Shown piece after piece: positions 27,249 through 34,969 of a stretch of 64,000 bases of DNA. This stretch comes from Sediminihabitans luteus (GTDB taxonomy: Bacteria; Actinomycetota; Actinomycetes; Actinomycetales; Cellulomonadaceae): NCBI RefSeq assembly GCF_002797595.1, contig NZ_PGFE01000003.1, positions 248,001 to 312,000 on the forward strand, given 5' to 3'. Numbering within the stretch: the stretch's first letter is position 1; every line of letters starts with the position of its first letter. A program made the translations under genes and the position numbers. The notes beneath the pieces are model-generated. The model worked only from the letters and a program-made list of their open reading frames with translations. It ran no database searches and was not told where the DNA came from.

Positions 27249-28577
27249 CTACTTCGGGTCGGGCGCGTCGGCGACCGTCACGTCCGGCAGCGACGTCGGG
27301 CTCGCGGGCTCCTCGTGCGTGCCGCGCCAGCGCGCGATCGCGCCCATGCCGTGGAAGATCACGAGGGTCGCGGCCGTGCCGAGCGCGATGCCCTCGAACG
27401 ACACGTCACCGACCACCCAGGTGAAGTTCGCGATGCCGACCACGAGCGGCACGGCGGCTGTCGAGAGATTGACCGGGCTCGAGAAGTCGACCTTGTTCTG
27501 CACCCAGATGCGCGCACCGAGGATCCCGATCATGCCGTATAGCATCGTGGCCGCGCCGCCGAGCACGCCCGGCGGGACGGTCGCGACGGCCGCACCGAAC
27601 TTGGGGCACATCGCGAGCACGAACGCGACGACGCCGGCGACCCAGTAGGCCGCCGTCGAGTACACGCGCGTCGCGGCCATGACGCCGATGTTCTCGGCGT
27701 ACGTGGTGGTGCCGGAGCCGCCGCCGATGCCCGCGAACGTCGTCGCGAGGCCGTCGGCGAACAGCGCGCGACCCGTGTACGCGTCGAGGTTGCGACCGGT
27801 CATGGCGGCGACCGACTTCACGTGGCCGACGTTCTCGGCGATCAGCACGAGCACGACGGGAACGAACAGCCCGAGGACCGACACGTCGAACGTCGGGGTC
27901 ACGAAGTCCGGGAACCCGATCCACGCGGCCTTCTCGACCGCCGTGAAGTCGACCTCGCCCTGGAGCACGGCCACGACGTACCCGACCGCGACACCGACGA
28001 GGATCGACAGCCGCCCGAGGATCCCGCGGAACAGCACCGACACGAGCAGGATCGTCGCGAGCGTCACGAGCGCGGTGACGGGCGCGAGTTGGAAGTTGTT
28101 CCAGGCCGCGGGCGCGAGGTTGAGGCCGATGAGCGCGACGATCGTGCCGGTCACCACGGGCGGCATGAGGACGTCGATCCACCGGGCGCCCGCGAAGTGC
28201 ACGACGAGACCGATCGCGGCGAGCACGAGGCCGGTCACCAGGATCCCGCCCACGGCCACGCTCTGGCCGCCCGACGCCGTCGCGGCGCCGATGGGGGCGA
28301 TGAACGCGAAGCTCGACCCGAGGTAGCTCGGCACGCGGTTGCGCGTGATGAGCAGGAACCCGATGGTCCCGATCGCCGAGAAGAACAGCGTGGTCGCGGG
28401 CGAGAAGCCCGTCAGCAGCGGCACGAGGAACGTCGAGCCGAACATCGCGACGACGTGCTGCGTGCCGATCCCGATCGTGCGCGGCCAGCTCAGCCGCTCG
28501 TCGGGGGCCACGACCGCTCCGGGGGCGAGGGTGCGGCCGTCGCCGTGCACCGTCCAGCCGAGGGTTCCGTGCGCCAT
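27249..28577 (-). CDS. Uracil/xanthine permease (NCS2 family)
   Basis: A 442-residue membrane transporter for uracil or a related base, 12-14 helices. Blocks typical of NCS2: QHVVAMFGSTFLVPLLTGF, GSSFAFIAPI, the helix 8 motif with IAENVGHVKSVAAMTGR and GIGGGSGTTTYAENIGVMAATRVYS. The closest pattern is uracil permease UraA, and a uracil phosphoribosyltransferase (upp) gene is elsewhere in the window. SD-like GGAGA precedes the ATG. Confidence 0.9.
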   Translation of the reverse strand: MAHGTLGWTVHGDGRTLAPGAVVAPDERLSWPRTIGIGTQHVVAMFGSTFLVPLLTGFSPATTLFFSAIGTIGFLLITRNRVPSYLGSSFAFIAPIGAATASGGQSVAVGGILVTGLVLAAIGLVVHFAGARWIDVLMPPVVTGTIVALIGLNLAPAAWNNFQLAPVTALVTLATILLVSVLFRGILGRLSILVGVAVGYVVAVLQGEVDFTAVEKAAWIGFPDFVTPTFDVSVLGLFVPVVLVLIAENVGHVKSVAAMTGRNLDAYTGRALFADGLATTFAGIGGGSGTTTYAENIGVMAATRVYSTAAYWVAGVVAFVLAMCPKFGAAVATVPPGVLGGAATMLYGMIGILGARIWVQNKVDFSSPVNLSTAAVPLVVGIANFTWVVGDVSFEGIALGTAATLVIFHGMGAIARWRGTHEEPASPTSLPDVTVADAPDPK

Positions 28578-28683
28578 GGGGTCTCCGTCTCACGTGCGCG
28601 CCGATGCGACGCGTGCCTGTGGCGCACCGGTCCGACGCGCCGCACGAAGCGTAGAGGGTGCGGTGCCCCGGGCGACAGTCCCG

Positions 28684-29112
28684 TCAGCCGAGGACGACGC
28701 GCCCGTCGTCCTCGATCCGCCACCCCGGGTTGTGGGCGACCTCCCAGACGACGCCGTTCGGGTCGGCGACGTGCGCGTGGAAGATCCCGCCGAACGCGCC
28801 GTCCTGCGGCTCCTTGAGCACGGTGCCGCCCGCGGCCACCATCTGCGCGACCGCGGCGACGACGTCGTCCCGCGACTCCACGTCGTGCGCGAGGGTCACG
28901 CCCGAGACCTCGGCGTGCGTCACGGCGCCCGCGAGGTCCTCGACGAACTTGTCCGCGTCGAAGAACCCGAGCAGCGTCCCCGGGGCGACCTGGAAGAACA
29001 CGATCTCGCCGGGGACGTCGAGCGTCGAGACCCAGCCGAGCGCGCCGTAGAAGCTCCGGGTCGCGTCGAGGTCGCGGGTCGCGAGGGTCACGAAGTGCAG
29101 TCGTTGGTCCAT
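28684..29112 (-). CDS. VOC (glyoxalase/bleomycin resistance) family protein
   Basis: 142-residue vicinal oxygen chelate protein: [21 protein letters not shown] at the start, then [18 protein letters not shown] and the C-terminal [19 protein letters not shown]. His6 and Glu near the end are candidate metal ligands. It lies 14 bp downstream of mntH on the same strand and may share its transcript, although GACCAT 6 nt before the ATG could be a weak leaderless promoter. Substrate unknown. Confidence 0.85.
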   Translation of the reverse strand: MDQRLHFVTLATRDLDATRSFYGALGWVSTLDVPGEIVFFQVAPGTLLGFFDADKFVEDLAGAVTHAEVSGVTLAHDVESRDDVVAAVAQMVAAGGTVLKEPQDGAFGGIFHAHVADPNGVVWEVAHNPGWRIEDDGRVVLG

Positions 29113-29126
29113 GCGCCCATGGTCGC

Positions 29127-30416
29127 TCAGGCGGTGAACGTCAACCAGAGCAGCGTCGCGTTGAGCGCGACGATGATCCCGGCCACGGCCCACGCGGCGA
29201 CCTGGGTCGCGGTCGCGTTCCGGTCGTCGCCCATGAGCTCGCGCGAGCGCGTGAGCCGCACGAGCGGGATCATCGCGAACGGGATCCCGAAGCTCAGCAC
29301 CACCTGGCTCACGACCAGCAGCCACGTGGGCGAGACGCCCGTCGCGAGCAGCACGATCGCGGGCACGAGCGTCACGACGCGGCGCGCGAGCAGCGGGACG
29401 CGCACGTGCAGCAGGCCCGCCATGATCTCGGAGCCGGCGTACGCGCCGACCGACGTCGACGCGAGACCGGACGCGAGCAGCCCGACCGCGAACACGACCG
29501 CGACGGCAGGGCCGAGCGTGTCCGCGATCGCGGCGTGCGCGCCCTCGATCGTGTCGGTGCCCTCGCGCCCGGGCAGGTTCGCGGCCGCGAGCAGCAGCAT
29601 CGAGACGTTGACGCCGCCCGCGACGACGAGCGCGAGGACGACGTCCCAGCGGGTCGCGACGAGCAGGCGACGACGGCGGACGGCGCCCACGACGCCGTCC
29701 GGCACGTGCCGGTCGCGCGCGAGCGAGGAGTGCAGGTAGATCGCGTGGGGCATCACGGTCGCGCCGAGCATCGACGCGGCGAGCAGCACCGAGTCGGCGC
29801 CGTCGAACCGCGGCACGAGGCCGCCGAGCATCGCGACCGGGTCGGGCGGACCGAAGAACAGGCCGGCGCAGAACCCGACCGTGAGCACCGCGAGCATCGT
29901 CGTGATGACGGTCTCGAACACGCGCTGCCCGCGGCGCTGCTGGATCGTGAGGATCAGCATCGAGATCACGCCCGTGATGAGCCCGCCGACCACGAGCGGC
30001 ACGCCGAACAGCAGGTTGAGCGCGATCGCGCCGCCGATCACCTCGGCCAGGTCGGTCGCGGCCGCGACGACCTCGGCCTGCCCCCAGTACGCGAGGCGCG
30101 TGCGGCGCCCGAGCCGCGCGCCCAGCACCTCTGGCAGCGAGCGCCCGGTGACGATGCCGAGCTTGGCCGAGAGGTACTGCACGAGCACGGCCATGACGTT
30201 CGCGACGACGAGCACCCACAGCAGCAGGTAGCCGTAGCGCGCGCCCGCGGTGAGGTTCGCGGCGACGTTCCCGGGGTCGACGTACGCGATCGCGGCGACG
30301 AACGCCGGGCCGAGGAGGCGCCACAGCCCGTGCGAGGGCCGCGCGGCGGGCGGGACCGCGGGGGCGGCGTCCGACACGGGGGCCGGGGCGACGGCGGGCT
30401 CGGCCTGGTCGTGCAC
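29127..30416 (-). CDS. mntH: Nramp family Mn2+ (divalent metal) transporter
   Basis: 429 residues, 11 helices. The metal-binding helix 1 motif DPGN is at residues 47-50 and the helix 6 motif MPH at 222-224; both carry the ligands that select Mn2+ and Fe2+. The GTG start lies downstream of an 18-bp perfect palindrome (30440-30457) in the promoter, a likely site for a manganese-responsive repressor. The N-terminal 25 residues are Ala/Pro-rich. Confidence 0.92.
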   Translation of the reverse strand: MHDQAEPAVAPAPVSDAAPAVPPAARPSHGLWRLLGPAFVAAIAYVDPGNVAANLTAGARYGYLLLWVLVVANVMAVLVQYLSAKLGIVTGRSLPEVLGARLGRRTRLAYWGQAEVVAAATDLAEVIGGAIALNLLFGVPLVVGGLITGVISMLILTIQQRRGQRVFETVITTMLAVLTVGFCAGLFFGPPDPVAMLGGLVPRFDGADSVLLAASMLGATVMPHAIYLHSSLARDRHVPDGVVGAVRRRRLLVATRWDVVLALVVAGGVNVSMLLLAAANLPGREGTDTIEGAHAAIADTLGPAVAVVFAVGLLASGLASTSVGAYAGSEIMAGLLHVRVPLLARRVVTLVPAIVLLATGVSPTWLLVVSQVVLSFGIPFAMIPLVRLTRSRELMGDDRNATATQVAAWAVAGIIVALNATLLWLTFTA

Positions 30417-30439
30417 TGTTCAACCACCCTGCTGATAGA

Positions 30440-30457
30440 AGTTCGGACGTCCGAACT
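30440..30457. promoter_or_regulatory. 18-bp palindrome in the mntH promoter
   Basis: AGTTCGGACGTCCGAACT is perfectly palindromic and lies 24 bp before the mntH GTG, in the position of a metalloregulator operator (MntR/DtxR-like by function; the family cannot be read from the site). Confidence 0.65.
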
Positions 30458-30604
30458 CGAATCATGCACCATCGGTCCCGGCCGGGCAACGCCGGACGTC
30501 TTGGCCACCCGCACGGCCCTGCAGCCGGCACTCCCAGCCAGGACTGCGCGACCAGGACTGCTAGCGTGGGACCGATCGAAGGCCGTCGAAGGAGGTGAGC
30601 ACCG

Positions 30605-30658
30605 TGCACGCAGCACTCGTCATGGGCGCTTCCTCCCCCGAGCGATCGCGCGGCTGAC
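30605..30658 (+). CDS. Short upstream ORF before the patatin gene (candidate)
   Basis: GTG-initiated 17-residue ORF ([17 protein letters not shown]) with a very strong Shine-Dalgarno AAGGAGG and a TAGCGT -10 (30563-30568) upstream. Its stop is 42 nt before the patatin start. It may be a leader peptide or a small protein. Confidence 0.4.
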
Positions 30659-30700
30659 ACGGCCCGGGGAGCGCCGCACCGCACCCCGGAAGGCACCACC

Positions 30701-31579
30701 ATGAACGCTCCTCGCACCGCACGTCGCGCCCTCGTCCTCGGCGGAGGCGGCTCGGCCGGCAACGCCTGGCTGATCGGACTCGTCGCCGGCCTCGCCGACG
30801 CAGGCATCGACGTGACCCGCCCCGACCTCACCATCGGCACGTCCGCCGGCGCGACCGCCGCCGCCCAGCTCGCCGGGTCGTCGCCGCAGCAGCTCCTCGC
30901 CGACGTCCTCGCGACCCCCGTCGGCGCCGCCCGTCCCGGGCGCGCGCCCGCTCGCGGGACGTCCGACCACCTCGACCGCACGGCACGCATCATCGCGTCC
31001 GCCTCGGACGCCGCCGACATGCGCCGCCGGCTGGGCGCCGCGGCCGTCGCCCTCGACGCCGCGTCGGACGGCGCGTGGTCGGGACGGTGGCGCGAGAGGG
31101 TCGCCGCACGGTTCGCCGTGCGGGATTGGCCCGAGCACGACCTCGTGCTCACCGCGGTCGACGCCCGCACGGGCGACGCGCTCGCGCTCGACCGGGACAG
31201 CGGGATCGACCTCGTCGACGCCGTCGCGGCGAGCACGTCGAACGGCCCGCCCTACCGGATCGGCGACGCCCTCTACCTCGACGGCGGCTACCGCCGCAAC
31301 GAGAACGCCGACCTCGCCGCAGGCGCCGACCGCGTGCTCGTGCTGTCACCGTTCGGCGGCCGCACCCGGCACCCGCTCGCCTGGCGCATGCAGCTCGCGG
31401 CGCAGGTCGAGGAGCTCGAGGCGCAGGGCACCGCCGTCGAGGTCGTCGGCCCCGACGCCGCCGCGCTCGACGCGTTCGGCGACGACATGATGAACCTCGC
31501 GGCCCGGGCGCCGGCGGCGCGGGCCGGGCACGCGCAGGGCGTGAGGGTCGCGGGGCGGGTCGCGGAACTCTGGGCGTGA
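30701..31579 (+). CDS. Patatin-like phospholipase
   Basis: 292-residue serine lipase with the Ser-Asp dyad. Oxyanion loop GGGGSAG at 14-20, nucleophile elbow GTSAG (Ser48), catalytic Asp in LYLDGGYRR around residue 187. No signal peptide, so it acts in the cytoplasm or at the inner face of the membrane. Related bacterial proteins hydrolyse phospholipids or lysophospholipids. SD GGAAGG is 9-10 nt before the ATG. Confidence 0.92.
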   Translation: MNAPRTARRALVLGGGGSAGNAWLIGLVAGLADAGIDVTRPDLTIGTSAGATAAAQLAGSSPQQLLADVLATPVGAARPGRAPARGTSDHLDRTARIIASASDAADMRRRLGAAAVALDAASDGAWSGRWRERVAARFAVRDWPEHDLVLTAVDARTGDALALDRDSGIDLVDAVAASTSNGPPYRIGDALYLDGGYRRNENADLAAGADRVLVLSPFGGRTRHPLAWRMQLAAQVEELEAQGTAVEVVGPDAAALDAFGDDMMNLAARAPAARAGHAQGVRVAGRVAELWA

Positions 31580-31768
31580 CCGTGATGCGAAACGCCGGGC
31601 CCGGAATCGTGTGGCTTCGGGGACTTCAGGGTCTTCAGGGGCGGTAGCGGTGGGCTTGTCCGTGCCGCGTTGGTCGCGACGATCCTGGCGCCGGCCCCAG
31701 CGTCTCCGCCTGGCTCTATGGTGACCGCAGCAGCACTCGTCACCGCGGACGGAAGGTACGCCAGCAGG

Positions 31769-32281
31769 ATGCTCATCACGCAGCCGTTCGACTCGGCGGC
31801 CCTCAAGCTTCATCCGTTCAGCTGCGGCGAGCCCGAGCTCGACGACTGGCTCGCCAAGTTCGCCGGCCAGAGCGAGAAGAGAGACAACGTCCGGACGACA
31901 CTGCTCCTCGACGAGCAGCGGTGCCGCATCGCGGGGTACTACTCGATGCGCACGTACGAGCTGTCTGCCGCCGATGCGGCCTCAGCCATGGGTCGCAGCC
32001 GCCGCTATCCCGTCCCTGCGATGCTCCTCGCACGACTCGCGGTCGACAGCGACTACCAGGGTCACGGCGCCGGACGCCTGCTCCTGTTCGACGCCCTGCA
32101 AAGGCTCTTGGCTGCAGCGAACGACATCGGCTTCGAGATCGTCGTCGTTCATGCACTCCATGAAGACGCCGCCTGCTTCTACCTCAGGCACGGCTTCCGG
32201 CGCTTCCTGGACCACGAACTCAACCTCTTCCTCACGACCAAGGACCTCCGTGCGACGTTCGCCACGATGGATCCAGGTTGA
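31769..32281 (+). CDS. GNAT toxin of a TacT-like toxin-antitoxin pair
   Basis: 170-residue acetyltransferase. The opening with FDSAALKLHPFSCGEPELDDWL, then GYYSM...RRYPVPAMLLARLAVDSDYQGHGAGRLLLFDAL (acetyl-CoA loop QGHGAG at 97-102) and CFYLRHGF match TacT/AtaT-like toxins that acetylate the amino acid on charged tRNA. A DUF1778 antitoxin gene follows 76 bp downstream, the reverse of the usual antitoxin-first order. The ATG at 31769 fits the family N-terminus; upstream extensions do not. Base composition is less GC-rich than the neighbours, hinting at transfer. Confidence 0.85.
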   Translation: MLITQPFDSAALKLHPFSCGEPELDDWLAKFAGQSEKRDNVRTTLLLDEQRCRIAGYYSMRTYELSAADAASAMGRSRRYPVPAMLLARLAVDSDYQGHGAGRLLLFDALQRLLAAANDIGFEIVVVHALHEDAACFYLRHGFRRFLDHELNLFLTTKDLRATFATMDPG

Positions 32282-32283
32282 TC

Positions 32284-32306
32284 CGTACGCACCAGGTACG
32301 TACGAT
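32284..32306. promoter_or_regulatory. Repeated CGTACG/GTACGTAC operator and -10 of the antitoxin gene
   Basis: CGTACG (32284-32289) and GTACGTAC (32296-32303) are palindromic and overlap TACGAT (32301-32306), a -10 hexamer. Toxin-antitoxin complexes usually autoregulate through such sites. It gives the antitoxin its own promoter downstream of the toxin gene. Confidence 0.55.
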
Positions 32307-32357
32307 GGATGCACAATGGCGGACCAGCGCCCACCCCACCTGGCACAGGGAGTAGAG

Positions 32358-32666
32358 ATGCCCACCGCACACGCGCGGTCCGAACGCCTCAACATGCGGG
32401 TCTCGCCTGAGGCGCTCGCCACGATCCGCGAAGCAGCCGCAGCCCAGCAGCAGGACGTGTCCGCGTTCGTGCTCGGCGCCGCGATGGAACACGCCCGCGA
32501 GGTTCTTCTTCGGGACCGTGTCATCCGGTTGACCCCGCGAGAACTCGACCAGGTTGACGCCGCGCTCGACGGCGAGCCTCAGGTGATCCCGGAGATCGCG
32601 GCGCTGATCGCGGCGGTCCGGCGTGAGACGCCGCAGCACGGCACGAAGGAGTTCGCCTCGCGCTGA
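32358..32666 (+). CDS. DUF1778 ribbon-helix-helix antitoxin (TacA-like)
   Basis: 102 residues. The N-terminal RSERLNMRVSPEALATIREAAAAQQQDVSAFVLGAAMEHAREVL is the RHH DNA-binding domain of DUF1778 antitoxins; the C-terminal segment LTPRELDQVDAALDGEP is the part that covers the GNAT toxin active site in this family. The ATG at 32358 is preferred to 32316 because AGGGAG lies just upstream. It neutralises the GNAT protein upstream and probably binds the GTAC palindromes. Confidence 0.85.
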   Translation: MPTAHARSERLNMRVSPEALATIREAAAAQQQDVSAFVLGAAMEHAREVLLRDRVIRLTPRELDQVDAALDGEPQVIPEIAALIAAVRRETPQHGTKEFASR

Positions 32667-32704
32667 GCAACGAGGACTCACGACTCGAAAAGCGTGTGGG
32701 AAAC

Positions 32705-32750
32705 ACCGAAGGGCCTCCCCCGCAAGATTCTGCGGGGGAGGCCCTTCGGT
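32705..32750. terminator. Strong bidirectional terminator
   Basis: Perfect 20-bp stem (ACCGAAGGGCCTCCCCCGCA and complement) with a 6-nt loop. It begins 4 bases beyond the 3' end of tRNA-Ser(CGA) on the minus strand and 39 bases after the antitoxin on the plus strand, so it serves both. Confidence 0.9.
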
Positions 32751-32754
32751 ACTG

Positions 32755-32841
32755 CGGTAGCGGTGAGATTCGAACTCACGGTGGACTTTCACCCACACAC
32801 GCTTTCGAGGCGTGCTCCTTAGGCCGCTCGGACACGCTACC
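32755..32841 (-). tRNA. tRNA-Ser (anticodon CGA)
   Basis: On the minus strand the acceptor GGTAGCG pairs with CGCTACC. The anticodon arm CACGC-CTCGAAA-GCGTG gives CGA, the variable arm is long, and the T-arm reads GTGAG-TTCGAAT-CTCAC. CCA is not encoded. Length 87 nt. Confidence 0.97.
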
Positions 32842-32956
32842 CAGCCGGGCGAACCCAGCCCGAGCAGGATACCTGGCCGGAGGCCCGAAACCGAAATCGG
32901 CTCCGGGCCCCCGGTCTGGCCGGTCGAGGCCCCCGCGAATCGACCGACCGATCCCA

Positions 32957-32987
32957 GTGGTGCGGTTGGCTCAGCGCACCGCACCAC
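32957..32987 (-). terminator. Terminator of the chitinase gene
   Basis: Ten-bp arms GTGGTGCGGT and ACCGCACCAC with an 11-nt loop, starting 11 nt after the chitinase stop. Confidence 0.8.
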
Positions 32988-32997
32988 CGGGGGTTCG

Positions 32998-34734
32998 TCA
33001 GGCGGTGGTGCAGGGCTGGCCCGCAGCCCACGCGCCCGTCGGGTTCGTGCCCGGCTGCTCGCCGCGCGTCCACCAGCGTGCCGTGTGGTTCACGCCGGCA
33101 CGCGAGACCTTGTCGCCGCCCGAGTAGGTTGCGGCAGCGTCCCACGCGGGTGCGCACTGGTCGGCGTCGACGGCCGGAGCGGTGCCGCACGGGCCGATCT
33201 TCTTCCAGGGGCCGTTCACGTCGCCCGGCTTCTGGTCACGGGTCCACCACTGCGCGGCGTACTCGTCGCCCTCGAACGACACGACGTCCTTGCCGCTGTA
33301 GATGCCGGTCCCGTACCAGGGAGCCGCGCAGTTGTCCGCGACGGCCGGCCCGGGGGTCGCGGCACGGAACGTCGAGCCGACGGCGTCGCCGAGCTCGTTC
33401 TCGTAGTCGCCCGAGATGTCCCACCACATGGCGCCGCCGAACCCGTTGGTCGCGAGCCACTCGGCCTTGGCCGTCACGGAGCGCACGGTGTCGAGGCTGT
33501 ACCACTTGTCGCCGTCGTAGATGTAGCCGGCGCCAGCCACCTCGTCGTAGTACTCGGTGCCCGCGTTGCGGAGCTCCTTGTACGTGGGCGTGCCGATCGA
33601 CGCGGTCGCGGCCGAGCCCGGCTTCGCGTCCGAGACACCCTCCCAGCCCTGGCCGTACATGGCCATGCCGAGGTTGAGCTGGTCGCCCGAGTAGCCGGCG
33701 GCCTTGTAGGCGTTCATCAGGCCGTCAGCGGCGAGGCCCCAGTTGGCCTGGGTCTGCGCGCCGTCGGGCGCGGTCGGGTCGACCGGCCAGTCGTACACGT
33801 GCAGGTTGCCCTGGTGACCGGTGCGGTTGCCGACCCAGCCACCGTGGTAGTCGTAGCCCTGGACGTTGATGTAGTCGAACGCCTCGACCGCGATCGGGTC
33901 GACCCAGCCGCCGTTGGTGCGCGGAGCCCACCCGGCCGGGGCGAACCCGGACAGCAGGTAGTCCTCGCCGGTCTTGGCGCCGTAGGCGTCGAGCTGCGTG
34001 CGGAACTCCTGCAGCAGCGCGAGGAAGTTCGCCTTGTCCTCGGCAGGACGCGGGCTCGGCTGCTCGCCGTCGGCGGCAGGCCACTCCCAATCGATGTCGA
34101 TGCCGTCGAAGATGCCCTTGGCGACGCCCTTGCCGCCCTTGCCGTCGATCTCGGGCAGGTTGCCCTTGATGTACAGGTCGACGCAGGACTTCACGAGCTT
34201 CTTGCGACCGGCCTCGGTCGAGGCAGCGTCGGAGAAGTTGTCCGACCAGGTCCACCCGCCGAGCGAGATCATGATCTTGGTGTCGGGGCTGACCTTCTTG
34301 AGCTTCTTGAGCTGGTTGAAGTTGCCCGCGAGCTTCTGGTTCTTCTTGTCGGCCTTGCCGTCGACCGAGTCCTTGGCCGAGACGGTCCGCGTGAAGTCGT
34401 TCTCGGGGTCACCCTCGCCCTCGACGTCGACGATGTCGCAGACGAGGTCGGTCGTGACGTTCCCGAACGAGTAGTTGATGTGCGTGAGGTCGTCGATCGC
34501 GCCCGAGCGGATGATGTCGGCGACCTGGTAGTTGCGACCCTCCGGGTTGGGAGCGTGCGCCTGGAAGTAGCCGACGGAGCGGAACCCGTTGATCTCGGCC
34601 GGACCGTCGACGACGGGGGCCTTGGCGGCGGGTGCCGGTGCGGCGACCGCGGGGGCGGCCAGTGCGGATGCTGCGATCGCGACGGTCGCGGCAAGCGCGA
34701 CGGCCGCCCCGCGGCGGGGGTGACGTGGGGTCAT
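32998..34734 (-). CDS. GH18 chitinase with two C-terminal chitin-binding domains
   Basis: Secreted endochitinase, 578 residues. Signal peptide to about residue 33. The GH18 barrel carries the catalytic motif DGIDIDWE (210-217, acid Glu217), SLGGW at 157-161 and the late barrel strand GGAMWWDISGD. Two CBM5/12 domains follow (about 470-515 and 530-576), each with an aromatic WW-T-R pair (AAQWWTRDQKPGD and TARWWTRGEQPG). The ATG at 34734 is chosen for its signal peptide; the longer reading to 34818 adds a charged stretch without function. Terminators flank it, so it is a single-gene unit. Confidence 0.95.
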   Translation of the reverse strand: MTPRHPRRGAAVALAATVAIAASALAAPAVAAPAPAAKAPVVDGPAEINGFRSVGYFQAHAPNPEGRNYQVADIIRSGAIDDLTHINYSFGNVTTDLVCDIVDVEGEGDPENDFTRTVSAKDSVDGKADKKNQKLAGNFNQLKKLKKVSPDTKIMISLGGWTWSDNFSDAASTEAGRKKLVKSCVDLYIKGNLPEIDGKGGKGVAKGIFDGIDIDWEWPAADGEQPSPRPAEDKANFLALLQEFRTQLDAYGAKTGEDYLLSGFAPAGWAPRTNGGWVDPIAVEAFDYINVQGYDYHGGWVGNRTGHQGNLHVYDWPVDPTAPDGAQTQANWGLAADGLMNAYKAAGYSGDQLNLGMAMYGQGWEGVSDAKPGSAATASIGTPTYKELRNAGTEYYDEVAGAGYIYDGDKWYSLDTVRSVTAKAEWLATNGFGGAMWWDISGDYENELGDAVGSTFRAATPGPAVADNCAAPWYGTGIYSGKDVVSFEGDEYAAQWWTRDQKPGDVNGPWKKIGPCGTAPAVDADQCAPAWDAAATYSGGDKVSRAGVNHTARWWTRGEQPGTNPTGAWAAGQPCTTA

Positions 34735-34927
34735 GAAGAAGGCCTCGTTGCTCTTCGTCCGGGCCGGACACTCGCCCGGAGGGGGTGTTTGTTCGGTCTC
34801 CTTCACCTTACCCACCACACCCTGGTTCGACTAGACGCTTAACGAACTATTTACGCGGCGTGTCGCATTTTGGACCGACCGCGCGTTCGGTGTCCGACCG
34901 CGGGGCCGCCGTCCGACCCCGGGCGCG

Positions 34928-34964
34928 CGAGAGCCCCGCCCCCTGATCGGGGACGGGGCTCTCG
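34928..34964 (-). terminator. Terminator of the pectate lyase gene
   Basis: Arms CGAGAGCCCC and GGGGCTCTCG, extended inward by CCCC/GGGG, begin 6 nt beyond the lyase stop. Confidence 0.8.
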
Positions 34965-34969
34965 AGGCG

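Noticed and set aside
31580-31768. Small gene between patatin and the GNAT toxin
   Set aside because: The in-frame extension of the GNAT ORF and short frames here lack ribosome binding sites and family resemblance; only a possible TATGGT -10 near 31718 is seen.
6692-32841. tRNA-Ser genes as phage or island attachment sites
   Set aside because: No partial tRNA copy, integrase gene or flanking direct repeat was found near either tRNA.
34735-34818. Start of the chitinase at 34818
   Set aside because: The 28 extra residues are charged and would bury the signal peptide; the ATG at 34734 has an SD-like GAGG and a proper signal sequence.
34800-34870. DasR-type operator in the chitinase promoter
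   Set aside because: The stretch around TGGTTCGACTAGACG resembles the TGGTCTAGACCA consensus only in fragments and is not palindromic.
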